Source: Bathymodiolus brooksi (lineage: Eukaryota > Mollusca > Bivalvia > Mytilida > Modiolidae). Taken from it: DNA of 64,000 nt. The position numbers and the translations under genes are program-made. The DNA lies in assembly GCA_963680875.1 (NCBI GenBank), contig OY804579.1, positions 49,626,536-49,690,535 of the forward strand, given 5' to 3'. Below are positions 35,212-47,530 of the stretch, piece by piece (position 1 is the first letter of the stretch; each line of letters opens with the position of its first letter). The notes beneath the pieces are model-generated. The model saw only the letters and a program-made list of their open reading frames with translations, made no database searches and had not been told where the DNA came from.

Positions 35212-38139
35212 TACTTTAATACTGATAATCTTCATTTCGACATTTTAAAGTATGTGTATTTGGGCCAATATTATGCTATCTCCAAGTGAACAAAATAGTT
35301 TTTAATTTTAAAAGAATTATATAGGTACCGCTTTCATCAGACATGTCTCTGCTTTCACATACAAAATATTTATCAATATTCAATATTTTTTTTATTGGAA
35401 AAAGCACAGTAGAGGCGTGATATATATATTAAGACAATATTCAGTATCGAAATCATACTCTTTAAAATTATCTGTGACAAGATTATACAGACATATATTC
35501 CTTCTTGTGTAATGTTATTACCTTTTAAAGTTTCAACAACAAGCTGGTTAATAATTTTATAGCATTTATTTTAGAAAGACTGAGTTTAATAAATAATAAC
35601 AGATATACATATAGTATGAACGGCATAATTAATAGTTAAATAAATAAAATTCATTGTGTCTTACTATTCTAAACCATTGTCGGCAGATGTTGGTAGTATT
35701 CAAATATTTTGTAGGATCAGACTGACGGAAAATTTAAGATGAATAAACAAATGGGTACTTATAGAAATAATTAACACTAACAGAAATAAGGAAAAAGTCA
35801 TGCGTTCCCTGTTCCTTGCAAGCACATCATGGTTAGAAAATAGCCAAAGAAATAATAAATGCAAAAATTGTATAAAAATTTAAAATGTTGATGTTCACCA
35901 CAAAATGAAAAATGTTAATGTTCACCACTATCTTTTCTTATCAGAGACATATGAGCCGGTGGCAAGGGGCACATGCCCTCTCCCCCCCCCCCCCCCCTCC
36001 TTTGGCAAAATTTTAAAAAGTTGGATTTTTAGTATACTTTAGGATTTTTGTGATATTTATTTGGAATTACCATTATTCAACACAACTAAACCGTACGAAA
36101 GGTAGGAATTAAGTATAAATATGAACGGGTGTCATCCCTTGTGATATTTTAGTACCGCACATTGATAGTAGGGTTAAAATTATTGATAACGAAAGGCCGG
36201 GAGCAGGTCCCTGTGTCTGTGATCTCCTCCTAGTTATTGTACGTGTACTATAGATGCGTATTAAAAATATTGATGACATTGTCATCTTTGCGAGTGAGTT
36301 GTGACCCAAATACGATTTCAATGCTGACCTTTACTTGTTGCAACGTAAAATATGACGTGATAAAAAAAATATTAACATGACGATCAGTCGGGAAGCCAAC
36401 GTCAGCTTCCGTAACTCCTCCCATAAGGCTAAAAACATTTACGCAAGGGCAGATAATAATAACCCACCAGGTGTCGCCCATAATCGTAATAGGTATTGAC
36501 GTTTGTTTACCATGACGATTACAGAATAAACCTTATATGAGAGATAAATATAAATAAATACATTCCCAAAAAACGTGAATTATCATGGTTAAATATATAA
36601 GTTGCAGAAAAACCCCAAGAAAGTGATTATTAGACATAATATCGGTATAAAACAAGGTATTTCCCGAGGTATTTGTTTTTGTTGTTGTAGCTAAGAATAT
36701 ATGGCGGGAAATTCTCGAGGCTAAGAATAACTGACACAAACGCATCCCATTGGTTGTCAGTAAAAACTATGGTCAAAAATAGGTTTACCCATCATTCAAA
36801 TGTGTAACGAAATATAAAAATAGCCATCATTCCGCCTTTAATTTGCAAAACGAGGTTTGTAACTTAGGACGCTGTCAGCAGCCATTTTTGATAAAGAAGA
36901 CGCTGAATAAATAAATAAATAAATAAATAAGTTTTATCTAAAGTCGGCATGGTTAAAAACAACAAGCATACAAATATAAGCTCTAATGAGCCTTTGACCG
37001 ACATACAACATAAATAACAATAATTAAGGCATGCAAAAATAAATTAAAAACAAAGAAAAACAAAGCTAGCACTACAAGAAAAGCACAGACATGTATGATG
37101 TAAGTTGGTAAGAAATCTGAAATAACTAAAACATGAAATTAAAAGCAATTTAAAAGCAGATAGTATAGCTGAACAGAATTAAAAATAATAAGCTTACATG
37201 AAAGCTAAGCATAACTAAAACTAAAACTACACAATAATCAATAATATAACTAAGTACAACATATAAAGTATAAATGTTTGGATAAATGACAAATTTTTAG
37301 ACAAGGATCAGAGTTTTCAAGACACCTTGTGTCATAAACATTATAATATATTTAGTCATTCAGAAAAGAACTTTTTGATTGTGTAATTTGTGAAACTTCA
37401 TCTGAAACTGAAAGTCAAAAGGTTTATTTCAATTTCAATTGAAAACCAGGACTTGTTCAAGAATGAATTAAATTTCTGTAAAGAATTTGGCTCAGAAGAT
37501 AAATTATATTATGGTACATATTGTTATAACAGTTGTAACACATTTTCTAGGGCAGAAAGTGGAGCTGAAACAAGATCTTAAACTTTTCAATTTCTTTTAG
37601 ATATTTTGAACCAGAACCAAGTTGTTGAACAAGTTTCTACAGACATTTAGACCTGTATACACTCCAACATGTTGTTGAATTTGTTATTCATGCTTTTTTT
37701 TTAGATGAAAAGGTACTTCTGTTGCCTGTTGTTTATGAGAAATATAATTATCTTTTATTATCTATGAATTTTAATGCTGAATTTTATAAATTTTATTTTA
37801 CAGAAAAGAATTTTTCAAAATTTGCCCTTTTATTAACTTTTTGCAGTCATTGGATCAAATAAAATAGTTTTTTAATTTCAATTTTAAACAATATTTACCA
37901 ATATTTGCTTATTTTGCCAACAGAAAGCATATTCATTCTAGTCATTTTATTTACTTAGTGGAATTTGGAAATCTGGTTTGTCATTTCATGTGAATGCAAG
38001 TCCTTCTGTATGTGTCTTAAAATTATGTGAATGGTAGTCATTCAATATGTGTCTTTTATGTGAATGCTAGTCAGTTTGTGTGTGTCTTTTATGTGAATGC
38101 TAGTCATTCTGTTTGTGAATGTCATGGGGAAAAAAATAT
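35212..38139. other. Noncoding AT-rich DNA with simple repeats
   Basis: A C-tract lies at about 35982-35997 and (AAAT)n at 36907-36930. 37990-38130 has loose repeats of TTTATGTGAATGCTAGTCA. Small open frames (up to 77 codons) carry no motif. No gene supported. Confidence 0.6.
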
Positions 38140-38415
38140 TGCAACCTATAAGTACCTATATTTGTAAATGCTGGTAATTTTGTGAATGTCCTGGAGAAAG
38201 AATTATTGCAAACTAAGTATCCATATTTGTAAATGCTGGTCATTTTGTGAATATCCTGGAGAAAGAATTATTGCAACCTATGTACTCAGTCATATTTGTA
38301 AATGCAGGTCATTTCATCTTGTGAAGTCGTGGGGAAATAATTATTGCAACCTAAGTACCCATATTTGTAAATGCTGGTCATTTTGTGAATGTCAAGGGGA
38401 AAGAATTATTACAAC
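38140..38415 (+). repeat. About 66-bp tandem repeat, four copies
   Basis: ATATTTGTAAATGCTGGTCA followed by TTTTGTGAATGTC, a GGGGAAAGAATTATTGCAAC-type segment and a TAAGTACCC join recur near 38158, 38222, 38289 and 38359. The small open frame here is repeat-derived. Confidence 0.85.
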
Positions 38416-38419
38416 TTAA

Positions 38420-40801
38420 CCACCCCTATATGTTATAGAAGCTAGTTTGTAGTTGTGTCAAACACATGAATATTCCAAATACATTGATATTTACATTGTC
38501 AGATAAACATGAAACTTGGTAGCTTTCATTCAGATAATAAAATTTCCTAATTTCAAGAAAAAATATTTGCTTACACTGATTTTTTTTTTAATTTGCCTTG
38601 ATATAATATGAAGGGTTATGATATCTGAATACAATTTTGTATGCCCCTTTTTGTCTCAAGGTTTCATTTTTTTTAGATTTTTAAAAATTTATTAATTGTT
38701 TTACTGGCATGTTTTTTTTATAATATTTTCATATTTTTACAATTTACTTAAATTTTTTTTACATGCTTTTATTTTTTCCACACATTTGTTTCTTTCTATT
38801 TATCTTGTACCTGTTGTATTGAAATTAAATTAAATTGAAATTATTAATTGTTGTACATTCCCTGTGCAAATCTAGTATCATAGATGATTTTTTTTTATTT
38901 AAAGTGATGATAAATAGTAATTCCCCAGTCTAAATTACAAAATGCACAATGTCTAAAACAATATTGCAATAAAAATAAACTGAAAAATACGGTATTCATA
39001 CAAGAAAATTAAAAAAAGACAAAAAAATAGACACCCCTTTCCCAAATGAAATAGTCTCTTTCGGATGTACGCTTAGGTGTCGTTTATTGTTGATGTTAAG
39101 AAACACCACCGATGTGTTCCGAAAGACAATGAATTTCGATGTTTGGCAAATGGTCGATCGATCAAGGTGGGTGTAGAACTAAGTGACACAATTGCATCCC
39201 ACAAGACATTGACACTAGTTGTCGGTATGACAATGATCCTAGATGATTTCCTCAGGCAATGGATGTTACAGAAAGCCATCATATTGTTTTAATTAAATTT
39301 TCTGACTTAAATAGAACCACCTCGACATTTGTTTTGAAATTGAGTCCACTTCAAGTAGCAACATTCGATGTTTGTGCACTATATAAATAAAAACTGAAGT
39401 GATGCAATAAATTTCTATTTATCCACAGACATATTCCGTATATTTTAATTGATTTCAAGTGTACGCATTTATTGTAAACCGACGTATTTTAACCGAAGGA
39501 TTGAACGTCATTTTTCATCAAAAATGACGCGAAAGTCACGTGACTTTGTTTTTAGATGGAACTCTCCTGCGTCACTGGCTTCCCGACTGGATGAATGGTG
39601 GCCAGATTCGTTTTTATTTACGCATTTATTGTAGAACTTTAGGAATATTGTGGTACATGTACAAATAATCTTGGAGACAGGAATTGTGTTTGGATTTCTT
39701 TTAAACTGGTAAGTCATATATACAGTAAAGAAATGTCAATATAAATCTGGAGTTCGACAGTGAAATGCAGTTGGGCGTGACATGAAATGTCCATACGTCA
39801 AAAAATGACCAGATTCGTGTTGTCTTAAGAGTCATTCACAGTGATAAAAAAATGAACAGTTGTTGTCCTTAACCTGATAGTCCATGTTAACATAAAGTCC
39901 TTTCACTACGCCAGTGTTGTTTTAATCAAAGTTTTGATTGATCCGAGTAAATATTTAGACCACCCGCGTAGATTCTGCAAAAAATAATACAAAACTAAAA
40001 CACACCAAGGCGAGTTTTTCTACATCGGCTGCAAATGGTCCAAAAAATAAATTTGATATTTTCTGAAAATATTGTAGTTCAAAATTAAGTCAAATTTATT
40101 CTATTATTATCTTTTACTAATCCGTATCTAGAAAGGTTTTTATCTAATAATCTGGACACGCTTGAAAAAAGTGCTGTGTTTGTTTACATAATACATGTCG
40201 TCACGATTTACGGAATTGACGCAGTTGCAAATGAAATAGATGTCGTTTTGAAATTTTTTGACTCGGGAATGAAAATACAAGATTTTAATTAAAATTCCGC
40301 GAAATGACGTCATGACTTTGATAGCGAGATGTCATTCTGATTAATTTAACAATGTAAGCACCTTTTATTGTCTTTTGTTACTTAAATACGATTTTTAGAA
40401 GTTCATGATATCATTTTAGTTTTAAAATCATTTATTGGAGACTTTTTTTTTATTTTTGGCATTCTCTCCGAGACTGCCAACTTTTATCAATATCCGGACG
40501 AAAGGATTTCAATCTCATCATAAGGAAGATTGTGTATTCAGTGCGCATGCCCATGTTGCTGTAGAGCTCTCTGTGCTCGCTATTAAAACTTCAATTTATA
40601 TTCAAATAGCATGCTTTAATTGATTATTAAGCAATTATGACTATATATATCGATGTTCAATGCGGAATATGACACAAGCGTTTCTTGTTCACAATTGTTC
40701 GATTCACACGAATGCTAAGAATATATTTATATGAATTTTAAATTATTTTGTCGCTTGTGTATTTGAAAAAGGATATTATGTGATGAGAGTATTTTAAAAA
40801 G
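38420..40801. other. Noncoding, no gene recognised
   Basis: T-rich tracts at 38580-38780. Open frames at 39077-39292 and 39449-39634 have no recognised motif. 39520-39545 holds a short palindromic AAAATGACG/CGTCATTTT context. Sequence upstream of 40802 could be the promoter and 5' UTR of the signal-peptide exon, but no clear TATA box is at the expected distance. Confidence 0.45.
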
Positions 40802-40871
40802 ATGAAACAAATTAATTTATTATTTATACTTTTATTGACCATTGGTCAAAACTGTTTAGCATTGTTAACAG
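40802..40871 (+). CDS. Putative first coding exon: signal peptide (copy 1)
   Basis: An ATG opens 23 codons that read as a signal peptide: a short Lys-containing start (MKQIN), a hydrophobic core LLFILLLTIG, then a small-residue region (CLA) suited to signal peptidase. The exon ends ACAG and is followed at once by GTAAGTA, a near-perfect 5' splice site, leaving one extra base (phase 1). This is the usual layout of the first exon of a small secreted animal protein. The following exons were not found. The exon at 57563-57635 has the same plan and the same Leu-Thr end with phase-1 donor. Function unknown; it could be chance, but the combination of a signal peptide and a strong donor is unlikely. 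Confidence 0.45.
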
Positions 40872-40915
40872 GTAAGTACGTGATGACTAATTTATAAACT
40901 AAGTAAGACAAGCTT

Positions 40916-41225
40916 GAGGATACCAAAGGGGTAATCGGAAGCCGTTAATCTAAGATACCAAAGTGGTAATCAGAAGCCGTTAATCTATTAAGATGCCAAA
41001 GTGGTAATCAGAAACCGTAAATAGAAGGACAGACGACATAATAGCCAAAAGACAAAAAACATAAACAACGATCTGCAAATCACTACACAGAAACTAAAGA
41101 TCGAGTAACACGAACCTCACTAAAAACGGGGGTGAACTCAGGTGATCAGAAAGGGTAAGCAGTTCCTGTTCCACGTGTGCCACCCGCCGTGTTACTCTTG
41201 TTACAAAGCCGAGTGCGTTTTACAA
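40916..41225 (-). mobile_element. 3' end of RT-family element (family D)
   Basis: Minus-strand copy of the 3' untranslated tail also seen after the coding fragments at 55540-57000. Landmarks are GTGTTACTC..., GGGTGGCACACG, CTGTTCC and GTTCGTGTTACTCGATC. Its end has three tandem copies of a roughly 35-bp unit (GATACCAAAGTGGTAATCAG, 40917-41026). The coding part is missing (5' truncation). It lies 45 bp downstream of the exon at 40802, within its putative intron. Confidence 0.7.
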
Positions 41226-42904
41226 ATGATATACTATAATAGACCAATATCACGTTACCGCCGCCATTATGGTTCAAAGGTTAATCGGAGTAAAAACGTC
41301 AACAAGACGCCATTGCATTTGTAAACACAACGAGACAAATGTATTTATCGTGGCAGTTATGCGTATATCGTCACTTAAGGAAGTTTTCATGCATTTGTTG
41401 GTTATGAAAGAAAATGATGTATGGCTACATTTATCCCGTAGATCTTGAAAATAATAAATGAGCTAATGATTCGAAGCATAGTTCGAAGGACACCATGATG
41501 ACCATAGGCATAACACACAACCTCGCAAATAGTACTATGCTTATAAAACATCATAGACCTGCAAGACTAATTACATATATCATCCTAGCGGGTACTTATC
41601 AATTAACTTGAAGAAAATTCATCTAAATCTCGTATATTTTGTTGTCTGACTATCCAATAAAAAAAGGGGGGGGGGTCTTATAAAAAAAGGGAAAACAAAA
41701 GAAGTATTTTTCCCTAAACAACGACCGGCAGATATTTTTTTTTTTTACAAAAACCAGCTTTGTAATGTTAATGCTGGCATTATGTTAGACTTCTGCATGG
41801 TTTTATATATACATATATAGTTTATCATATGTATATCGCATTAAACATGCAATTTGTAAATTATCATATTATGGAGTAACAAATAAAACTTTTTAAAATC
41901 CGAACTTACAACTGGTATGCCCTTTTTGTTAGAGAATGTATAAGGTAGTCTGTTTGTGTAAGACACTTTTGATAAACTAACTTGAAAATGACTTAGTTCA
42001 ACTTTATCATTTTGTGATTTTTTTAGAAGTCAAAGAATGCACACCTTTAGTATCTGTACATTAAACACACTACAAAATATTACAAAAACTGTAGGGAGGG
42101 ATAGACAGGGGATAATTAGTATGCCATGATACAGAGCTAAACATTAACAGTCATGTTCCATTCTTACATGCATGTCAAGCACATTATTATGGTGTGGTTT
42201 CTGTTGGTGAGACACTCCATCTTTTCTTGTATATGCCAATAATAACATATAAGGATTAGTATGGAAAACGTGCTAAATTCAAAACGTAGTTTTGGCAAAA
42301 TATGTACATGCACTCTGTAAATGATTCAACTCTGTAGCTTTTGTAAATCATAGGGCACAAAAATTAAACAAATATTCATTAACAAGAAATATGTATTACA
42401 AAAAAAAACATTATTAGCATGTCCGAAAAGTCAGCTACATGTATAATAACAATGTTGTAAAATAACAAAACTATGAATTGGAACATTGAAGAATAGGAAA
42501 TAAAACACATTCCCCTCATCCTGGTGAAGTCTTAAGTTAATGATTGAATGAAAATAATATTGCTTTTAGCATCAAAAAGTTAATATTTGGGAACAACACT
42601 ACAATTTTCTTTATCCTTTAGTTATTGAATTAAGAAGTTAAAAATCTGACAAAAGTTCCACCCCAAAACAAAACATACTAACAATGGCCAAAACTCCTTT
42701 AATTTCAAAATATTTGTCCAAGACTTTCTCAAGTAAATGAACAAAGCCCAAAATATTCAATAATTTTACATGAAAAACAACACTCGTATGGGGGATAACA
42801 AACATTCCATTCATAAAATTTTTAAACAATGAACAACAATAAACTATTTAAGAATGAGCAACAGGAAACACATTTAGATACAAAAAATGAAAAACTGAGC
42901 ACGC
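41226..42904. other. AT-rich noncoding DNA
   Basis: A 10-base G tract at 41666-41675 and T-rich runs. No open frame above 63 codons and no repeat match. Could be intron of a gene starting at 40802. Confidence 0.45.
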
Positions 42905-43140
42905 TTAGTTGGATTTTTATAGTGTTAGTTCATTGAAACAACAGCCTGTGGGTAGACATGTCGCTCCACTCTGAAATATTATTCTGATTCTGAGCCGACC
43001 AGTCTTTGTTCTTACTCCTTAATGCTGCATGCTTACCAATTTTATAGTCTTTGGTTTGTCTAGACAGGCTAGAACCCATGGATCTACCACATTCAGTGCG
43101 AGCATTCTAACCATTACACCACTGATGAGGTCGGAAATCA
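42905..43140 (-). mobile_element. SINE-C (tRNA-derived)
   Basis: On the minus strand a tRNA-like head has an A-box TGGTGTAATGGTTAGAATGC (about 43101-43120) and a B-box TGGGTTCTAGCC (about 43067-43078), at tRNA-like spacing. The body runs on through GAATCAGAATAATA and GTGGAGCGACATGTC to ATAAAAATCCAACTAAGC near 42905. The head lacks an obvious acceptor stem, so I call a SINE, not a tRNA gene. Different head from SINE-A and SINE-B. Confidence 0.6.
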
Positions 43141-43805
43141 CTTTGTCTACAGACCCATAGGTATACCACGGCAACATTTTTGCAGTAGTATAAAAATCAC
43201 ACTGAAAAAGGAGTAGTTCTTCAAAACTTTCATTAAGCTAGGGACTTGTGCCCAAGTTAATTGATGCAGTCGACATGGTCAAGCATATATCAAAATAAGA
43301 CCCATAGATTAGCTTCCAGTTAGATTTGAACTGACATCTTTTCAACATTATTGAAATGTACTACTTTGTACTATAGAAGCTGAATGATTGTTAGTAGAAA
43401 TACACATGTAGTAGACAAACTAAATATGTACACAGATCATTAGCTTCCAGAGAGATTTTAACTGACAGCTCTCCAACATTATTGAAATGTACTGATTGAT
43501 TGACACCATAGTAACAACATTTTGGCAGAATCTAGCAAGGTTCGTCACTAAACTTGATTTCAATTGATTACAATAAGCAGTTCTTAAGAAGATCTTTGAA
43601 ATATTACCCAAACAGAAGCTTTAATGGCCCCTTGTAGCCAGGTTTGATCATCAATTAGCACCACAATACCAACATTTGGTCATGCATTTGTTAGGAACAT
43701 TTCAGCCAAGATTGGTTGCAATCCCTTAGGTTGTTATCTAATGGTCCTGACTTGGCACTGTATAGACGCGATAGAGAATAGAAATAACATGCATACATTT
43801 CTTAC

Positions 43806-44333
43806 CCTGCAAGTGCATGAACAATAAGCTCCTTCTGTCAAACCATCGTCTTCTTTGGTGCATATTCATACATTGTGGGAGTCGTCATTCAGTCTATATG
43901 ATGGTGAACACTTAAAAATAAATTACACAAGTTCTTGTTGTTGTTCGCCTTTGTCTTTAAGAAATATGCCTCCTGCAACCACCCACTTAAACAATATTCA
44001 TAGACCTTGTCAACCTTATAGTCTTTCAGCATGTCATTTGTCAATGCAGCATCACCATGGGCTAACAAGAACTGTGTTATGTCTGTCAAAAAAATTGGTG
44101 GCCAAAATCGCATACCATTCATGTTCATCAAACCTACCAGAAAACATTTGAAGGGGGTCTGAAATTCCAGTCGTAGCACCTCTTGTTATCCTACAAAACA
44201 CCATTTTGTGATGGCACCAAATACGTTTAACTTACATGCCGAAAAACATATGACCGCTAGCTCCTCCTTCGTTCCTGTTTTCGTCAGACCTCTCATCGTC
44301 CAGAACTGTCTCAGATTCTTGACTTTCCAACAA
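43806..44333 (-). pseudogene. SAP/SWIM (YqaJ-associated-like) protein remnant
   Basis: Minus strand. The first part encodes a SAP-like helix-turn-helix: W.VKNLRQFW.MRGL followed by TGTKEELAVICFSA (44236-44333). In the same frame, past one TAA, comes PIFLTDITQFLL and MLKDYKVDKVYEYCLSGWL, the usual tract before the SWIM zinc finger in YqaJ-type recombinase proteins of invertebrates. A frame change near 43890 leads to RLNDDSHNV, a stop, then ICTKEDDG and AYCSCTC, the first cysteines of a SWIM finger, ending at a possible donor GTAAGAA (43806). Multicopy, mobile-element-like gene family in bivalves; this copy is broken by at least two stops and one shift. The family call rests on motif memory. 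Confidence 0.5.
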
Positions 44334-45011
44334 CTAAATTAATCAATAATAGTGTATATTTGATCACCATGATCCATGTGTAAATGTAGAATACAATTTA
44401 TATAGTGAATAAAACTTCGAAAAGGTTAAAAATTGAGTGGTAGTCGAAATTCAGCATATCGCCATGATATCGCCATGATCCAAACAGTAAGGCCGCTTAC
44501 CACCCGGATTTTACTCCGATTGGACTTTGGACTAAGGCCGCCTACAACAAAGAATCGGTTAATGTGAAATTGGTCTATTGAAAAATGTTAATGATGTATG
44601 GTGTAGCCAAACCTTATAAGGTGACATGACTTTACGTAATGGGTTTTTTCGTAGTGTTTCATGTCATTTGTCATGTGCATGTTGTTGAATATGTTTCTAC
44701 TAAAAAATTGAATTATTCTTAAAAAAAAATAAACTGTATCATTTCATTGTCCTTAAAGCTTGTGAAAATTAACGCATATGACAACTGAATATCTTTTTGT
44801 ATATTTTTTATGTCAGAAACTTAGCTTTATTCAAAATTTTTCGGAAAAATATTAGCATTTTAGCATAATGTATCTACGGACACTAAGATCTTTATTTACT
44901 ATAATAAAAGCACAATTTCTTTCACATCTTTTTTTTCCATTTTGTGTTTATATTGTTTCAAATAGCTCCTACTTAGTGACTTCTTGGTAAAGGTAATATA
45001 TATAATAATAT
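44334..45011. other. No recognisable gene
   Basis: AT-rich noncoding sequence. Nothing supportable. Confidence 0.5.
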
Positions 45012-45055
45012 AATTCTAACACTGTTGAGTTAAATTTTCAGACGTATATAAATAT
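45012..45055 (+). repeat. SINE-B tail fragment
   Basis: TAATTCTAACACTGTTGAGT and TTTTCAGACGTATATA match the body and tail of the SINE-B copy at 16877-16920. The tRNA head is absent. Confidence 0.75.
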
Positions 45056-46855
45056 TTAGTATTAACCTAATATTACTAGTAACTTTGAAATCCAGTGTAG
45101 GAGATATATTGTATAGGTGTCAGTTGCTTAGATATTTGTATAATAAACTTTATTTCTATTGACTGTATGATGAATTCTCCGTAATCCTACACGATATATC
45201 AAAAATTCTAACATGACGTCCTGCATTGGCTATGTAAATAATACCGTGATAAAACTCCCAATATATTATAATTCGGACTTGCGTATTGACGAACAAATCA
45301 TAGACATAATTCCTAAGTGAATTCGTGTATTCATATAGGATAATGGTGCATATATAAAACATAAAAAAAAACGTGCATTGTTTCTATGCATAATTTTTTC
45401 CGGAAAAAATACTTAAAACAACCAACTATCGCAATACGCTTGCTTCGAATCATGTCAATTCCGATCATGTTCCGTCTTTTTCGTGTCTTGACGTCTGAAA
45501 TGTTAGGCAGACGACTTCCGGTGCTTACGCTATTACTGTGACAACGTCAATATATCATAGTCGTAGATGAGGTAGATTATAAGTAATTGTAATATGGAAA
45601 CGCCAATAAAACAGCTGAGTAAATATTGGTCTTCGGTACCCCCTGTCTGTCTGATAACAGACATATATCAAGACAGTAAATAAATAAAGAAAACAAACTT
45701 AATTTAAAGAAGTAATAATCTGTGCATTGAAGTCTTTGATACAAATAAAATAATTTAATTGATATGTCTTTTACAGAAAATGTTAAAAATTCTTTAAGTT
45801 GAGGAACGTTGAAGCGCCACATATCGATTGGAGTTTTCGCTGTGTACATTGACACCGGAAGTCCAGTGCTTAACATTCCATCAAAATCACGTGGTATGGC
45901 AGACGAAAATAAAAAAACTTTTGACGGAAAGGAAATGATTCGAAACAAGCATATTGGATTTTGTAATTGTTGTCTTCCGGTGACTTCCGGTGACATAGTT
46001 TACAGGGATGCTGGTGACATTGACACAAGCTGGTTATTGATTTATTTTACGATTTGGTGTGCATTTTACTAGTTTAATTTGCTTTTAATACATCGCTATC
46101 ACTCGGGATAACATTTTACGAAATAATGTTACCCACTGGATGCAAACTATGGCTTCCATGAATTATTTCTTAATTTCTGAGTTAGATTGCTGTCAAATAA
46201 AAACAAAACAACAAAAAACACATAAATATGTACCATTTACACACCCTTGTTTTATCGTACCAACAGCTCACTCAAGAGACATATTACTGGTGACGTCATT
46301 AATATTGTACCACTTTGCATGTGACAATACGCGCCATATGCAAGAAAAAACTAAATCACAACAAAACAAGACAAAGCGTTGAAAATTGGCTTATTGTAGG
46401 GTGTCTCCATTACTTTGTCAAACTACATCCAAATTTTCACCTGAACTATGCCATTTTAATTCGCAACGACAAAAACGTTATGATTACGTTACAAAAAGAA
46501 CAAGAAAATCAACAGATAATCAGTTTATGTTGTCAAACCGAGAATAAAATCGTTTTTTACGCGTCTATCTGTGGGCATTGGGATTGTATCACCCTTCAAC
46601 ACTACTGTACAGCCTTCGGCTTCGCCTCATGCTATATTGAAATGCTTCTGGGTGGTTAAAACTTTATTGCTTTTGAAAATAACTGATATTTAAAAACAAT
46701 TATTGTTTATGATATAATTGTGTAATTATTATTCAAGTAATTCTTCTCAACAGAGGGATTGGTACTTGGCATGTTTCGATGGGGGATGCATTGTACATGT
46801 CAATATGCTTTCTACATATTATTTTGAATGGCAACCTTAGGGAACGGTCATTATT
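45056..46855. other. Unassigned DNA with several open frames
   Basis: An open frame at 45577-45996 (minus, 139 codons) includes MWRFNVPQLKEFL, reminiscent of the start of a SAP domain, but the motif is incomplete. A 114-codon frame at 46315-46659 (plus) has no recognised motif. I cannot support either as a gene. Confidence 0.35.
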
Positions 46856-46861
46856 TACCAG

Positions 46862-47000
46862 GAGGGGGGGGGGGGGGCTGGAAAATATTTCTGTGATGTG
46901 ACAGTATAAGAAAAGGACCCCCCAGAGTTTTAGCATATTTAAAATTGACCCCCACACAAATTTTACAATATTTATTTTGACCCCCCCCCCCCCCCCCCCC
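46862..47000. repeat. G-tract and C-tract inverted pair
   Basis: A 14-base G tract (46864-46877) is followed by ACCCCCC, ACCCCCA and finally a 20-base C tract (46981-47000). The flanks are AT-rich. The two tracts can pair as a hairpin or form quadruplexes. Confidence 0.85.
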
Positions 47001-47367
47001 AATGGACAAATAACATAAAATTAATATATATCTGTGAGAAGACTGTACATCTCAAGAATATACTTCTATATGACCATTGCTAAGTACCCGTACATTATAT
47101 TTAAATGAAAAATTATTTATATAGAGAATAAATAAAAAGAACTGAGCATTTGCAGTCTTGACATGCTCTCATGCTTAGCATAATTTTCTCCTTAATAGCA
47201 TTACTTTTATTCTGCGGCCATCTATAGCTTGCAAGCTGTTCAGTATGACTCTCATTTATTGTTGGAGGCCACATTGTAATCTATTGTTGCTTTATAATTT
47301 GATAGTTGGACTTCTGTGGTGTGGTCTCATTGACATTTATGCAACATTTTTTTTAGTTTTCATTAAG

Positions 47368-47399
47368 GGAGGAGGAGGGCGGTAGGAGGAGGAGGAGGT
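47368..47399 (+). repeat. (GGA)n microsatellite
   Basis: Imperfect GGAGGAGGAGGGCGGTAGGA run of about 32 bases. Confidence 0.9.
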
Positions 47400-47530
47400 C
47401 TCTTTGGGTGTAATTATGACTAACACGGAAATCAAGTTTCATATTTTATTGTTCACTTTAAGTTCAAGTTCTGTTTCGCCGTCTCTTTCATTTAATCTTC
47501 TCCAGTCACTTTATTGTCCATTGTCCTCAG

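Noticed and set aside
45577..45996. 139-codon minus-strand frame with MWRFNVPQLKEFL
   Set aside because: Suggests the start of a SAP domain but the second helix and GxKxEL signature are missing, so I did not call it.
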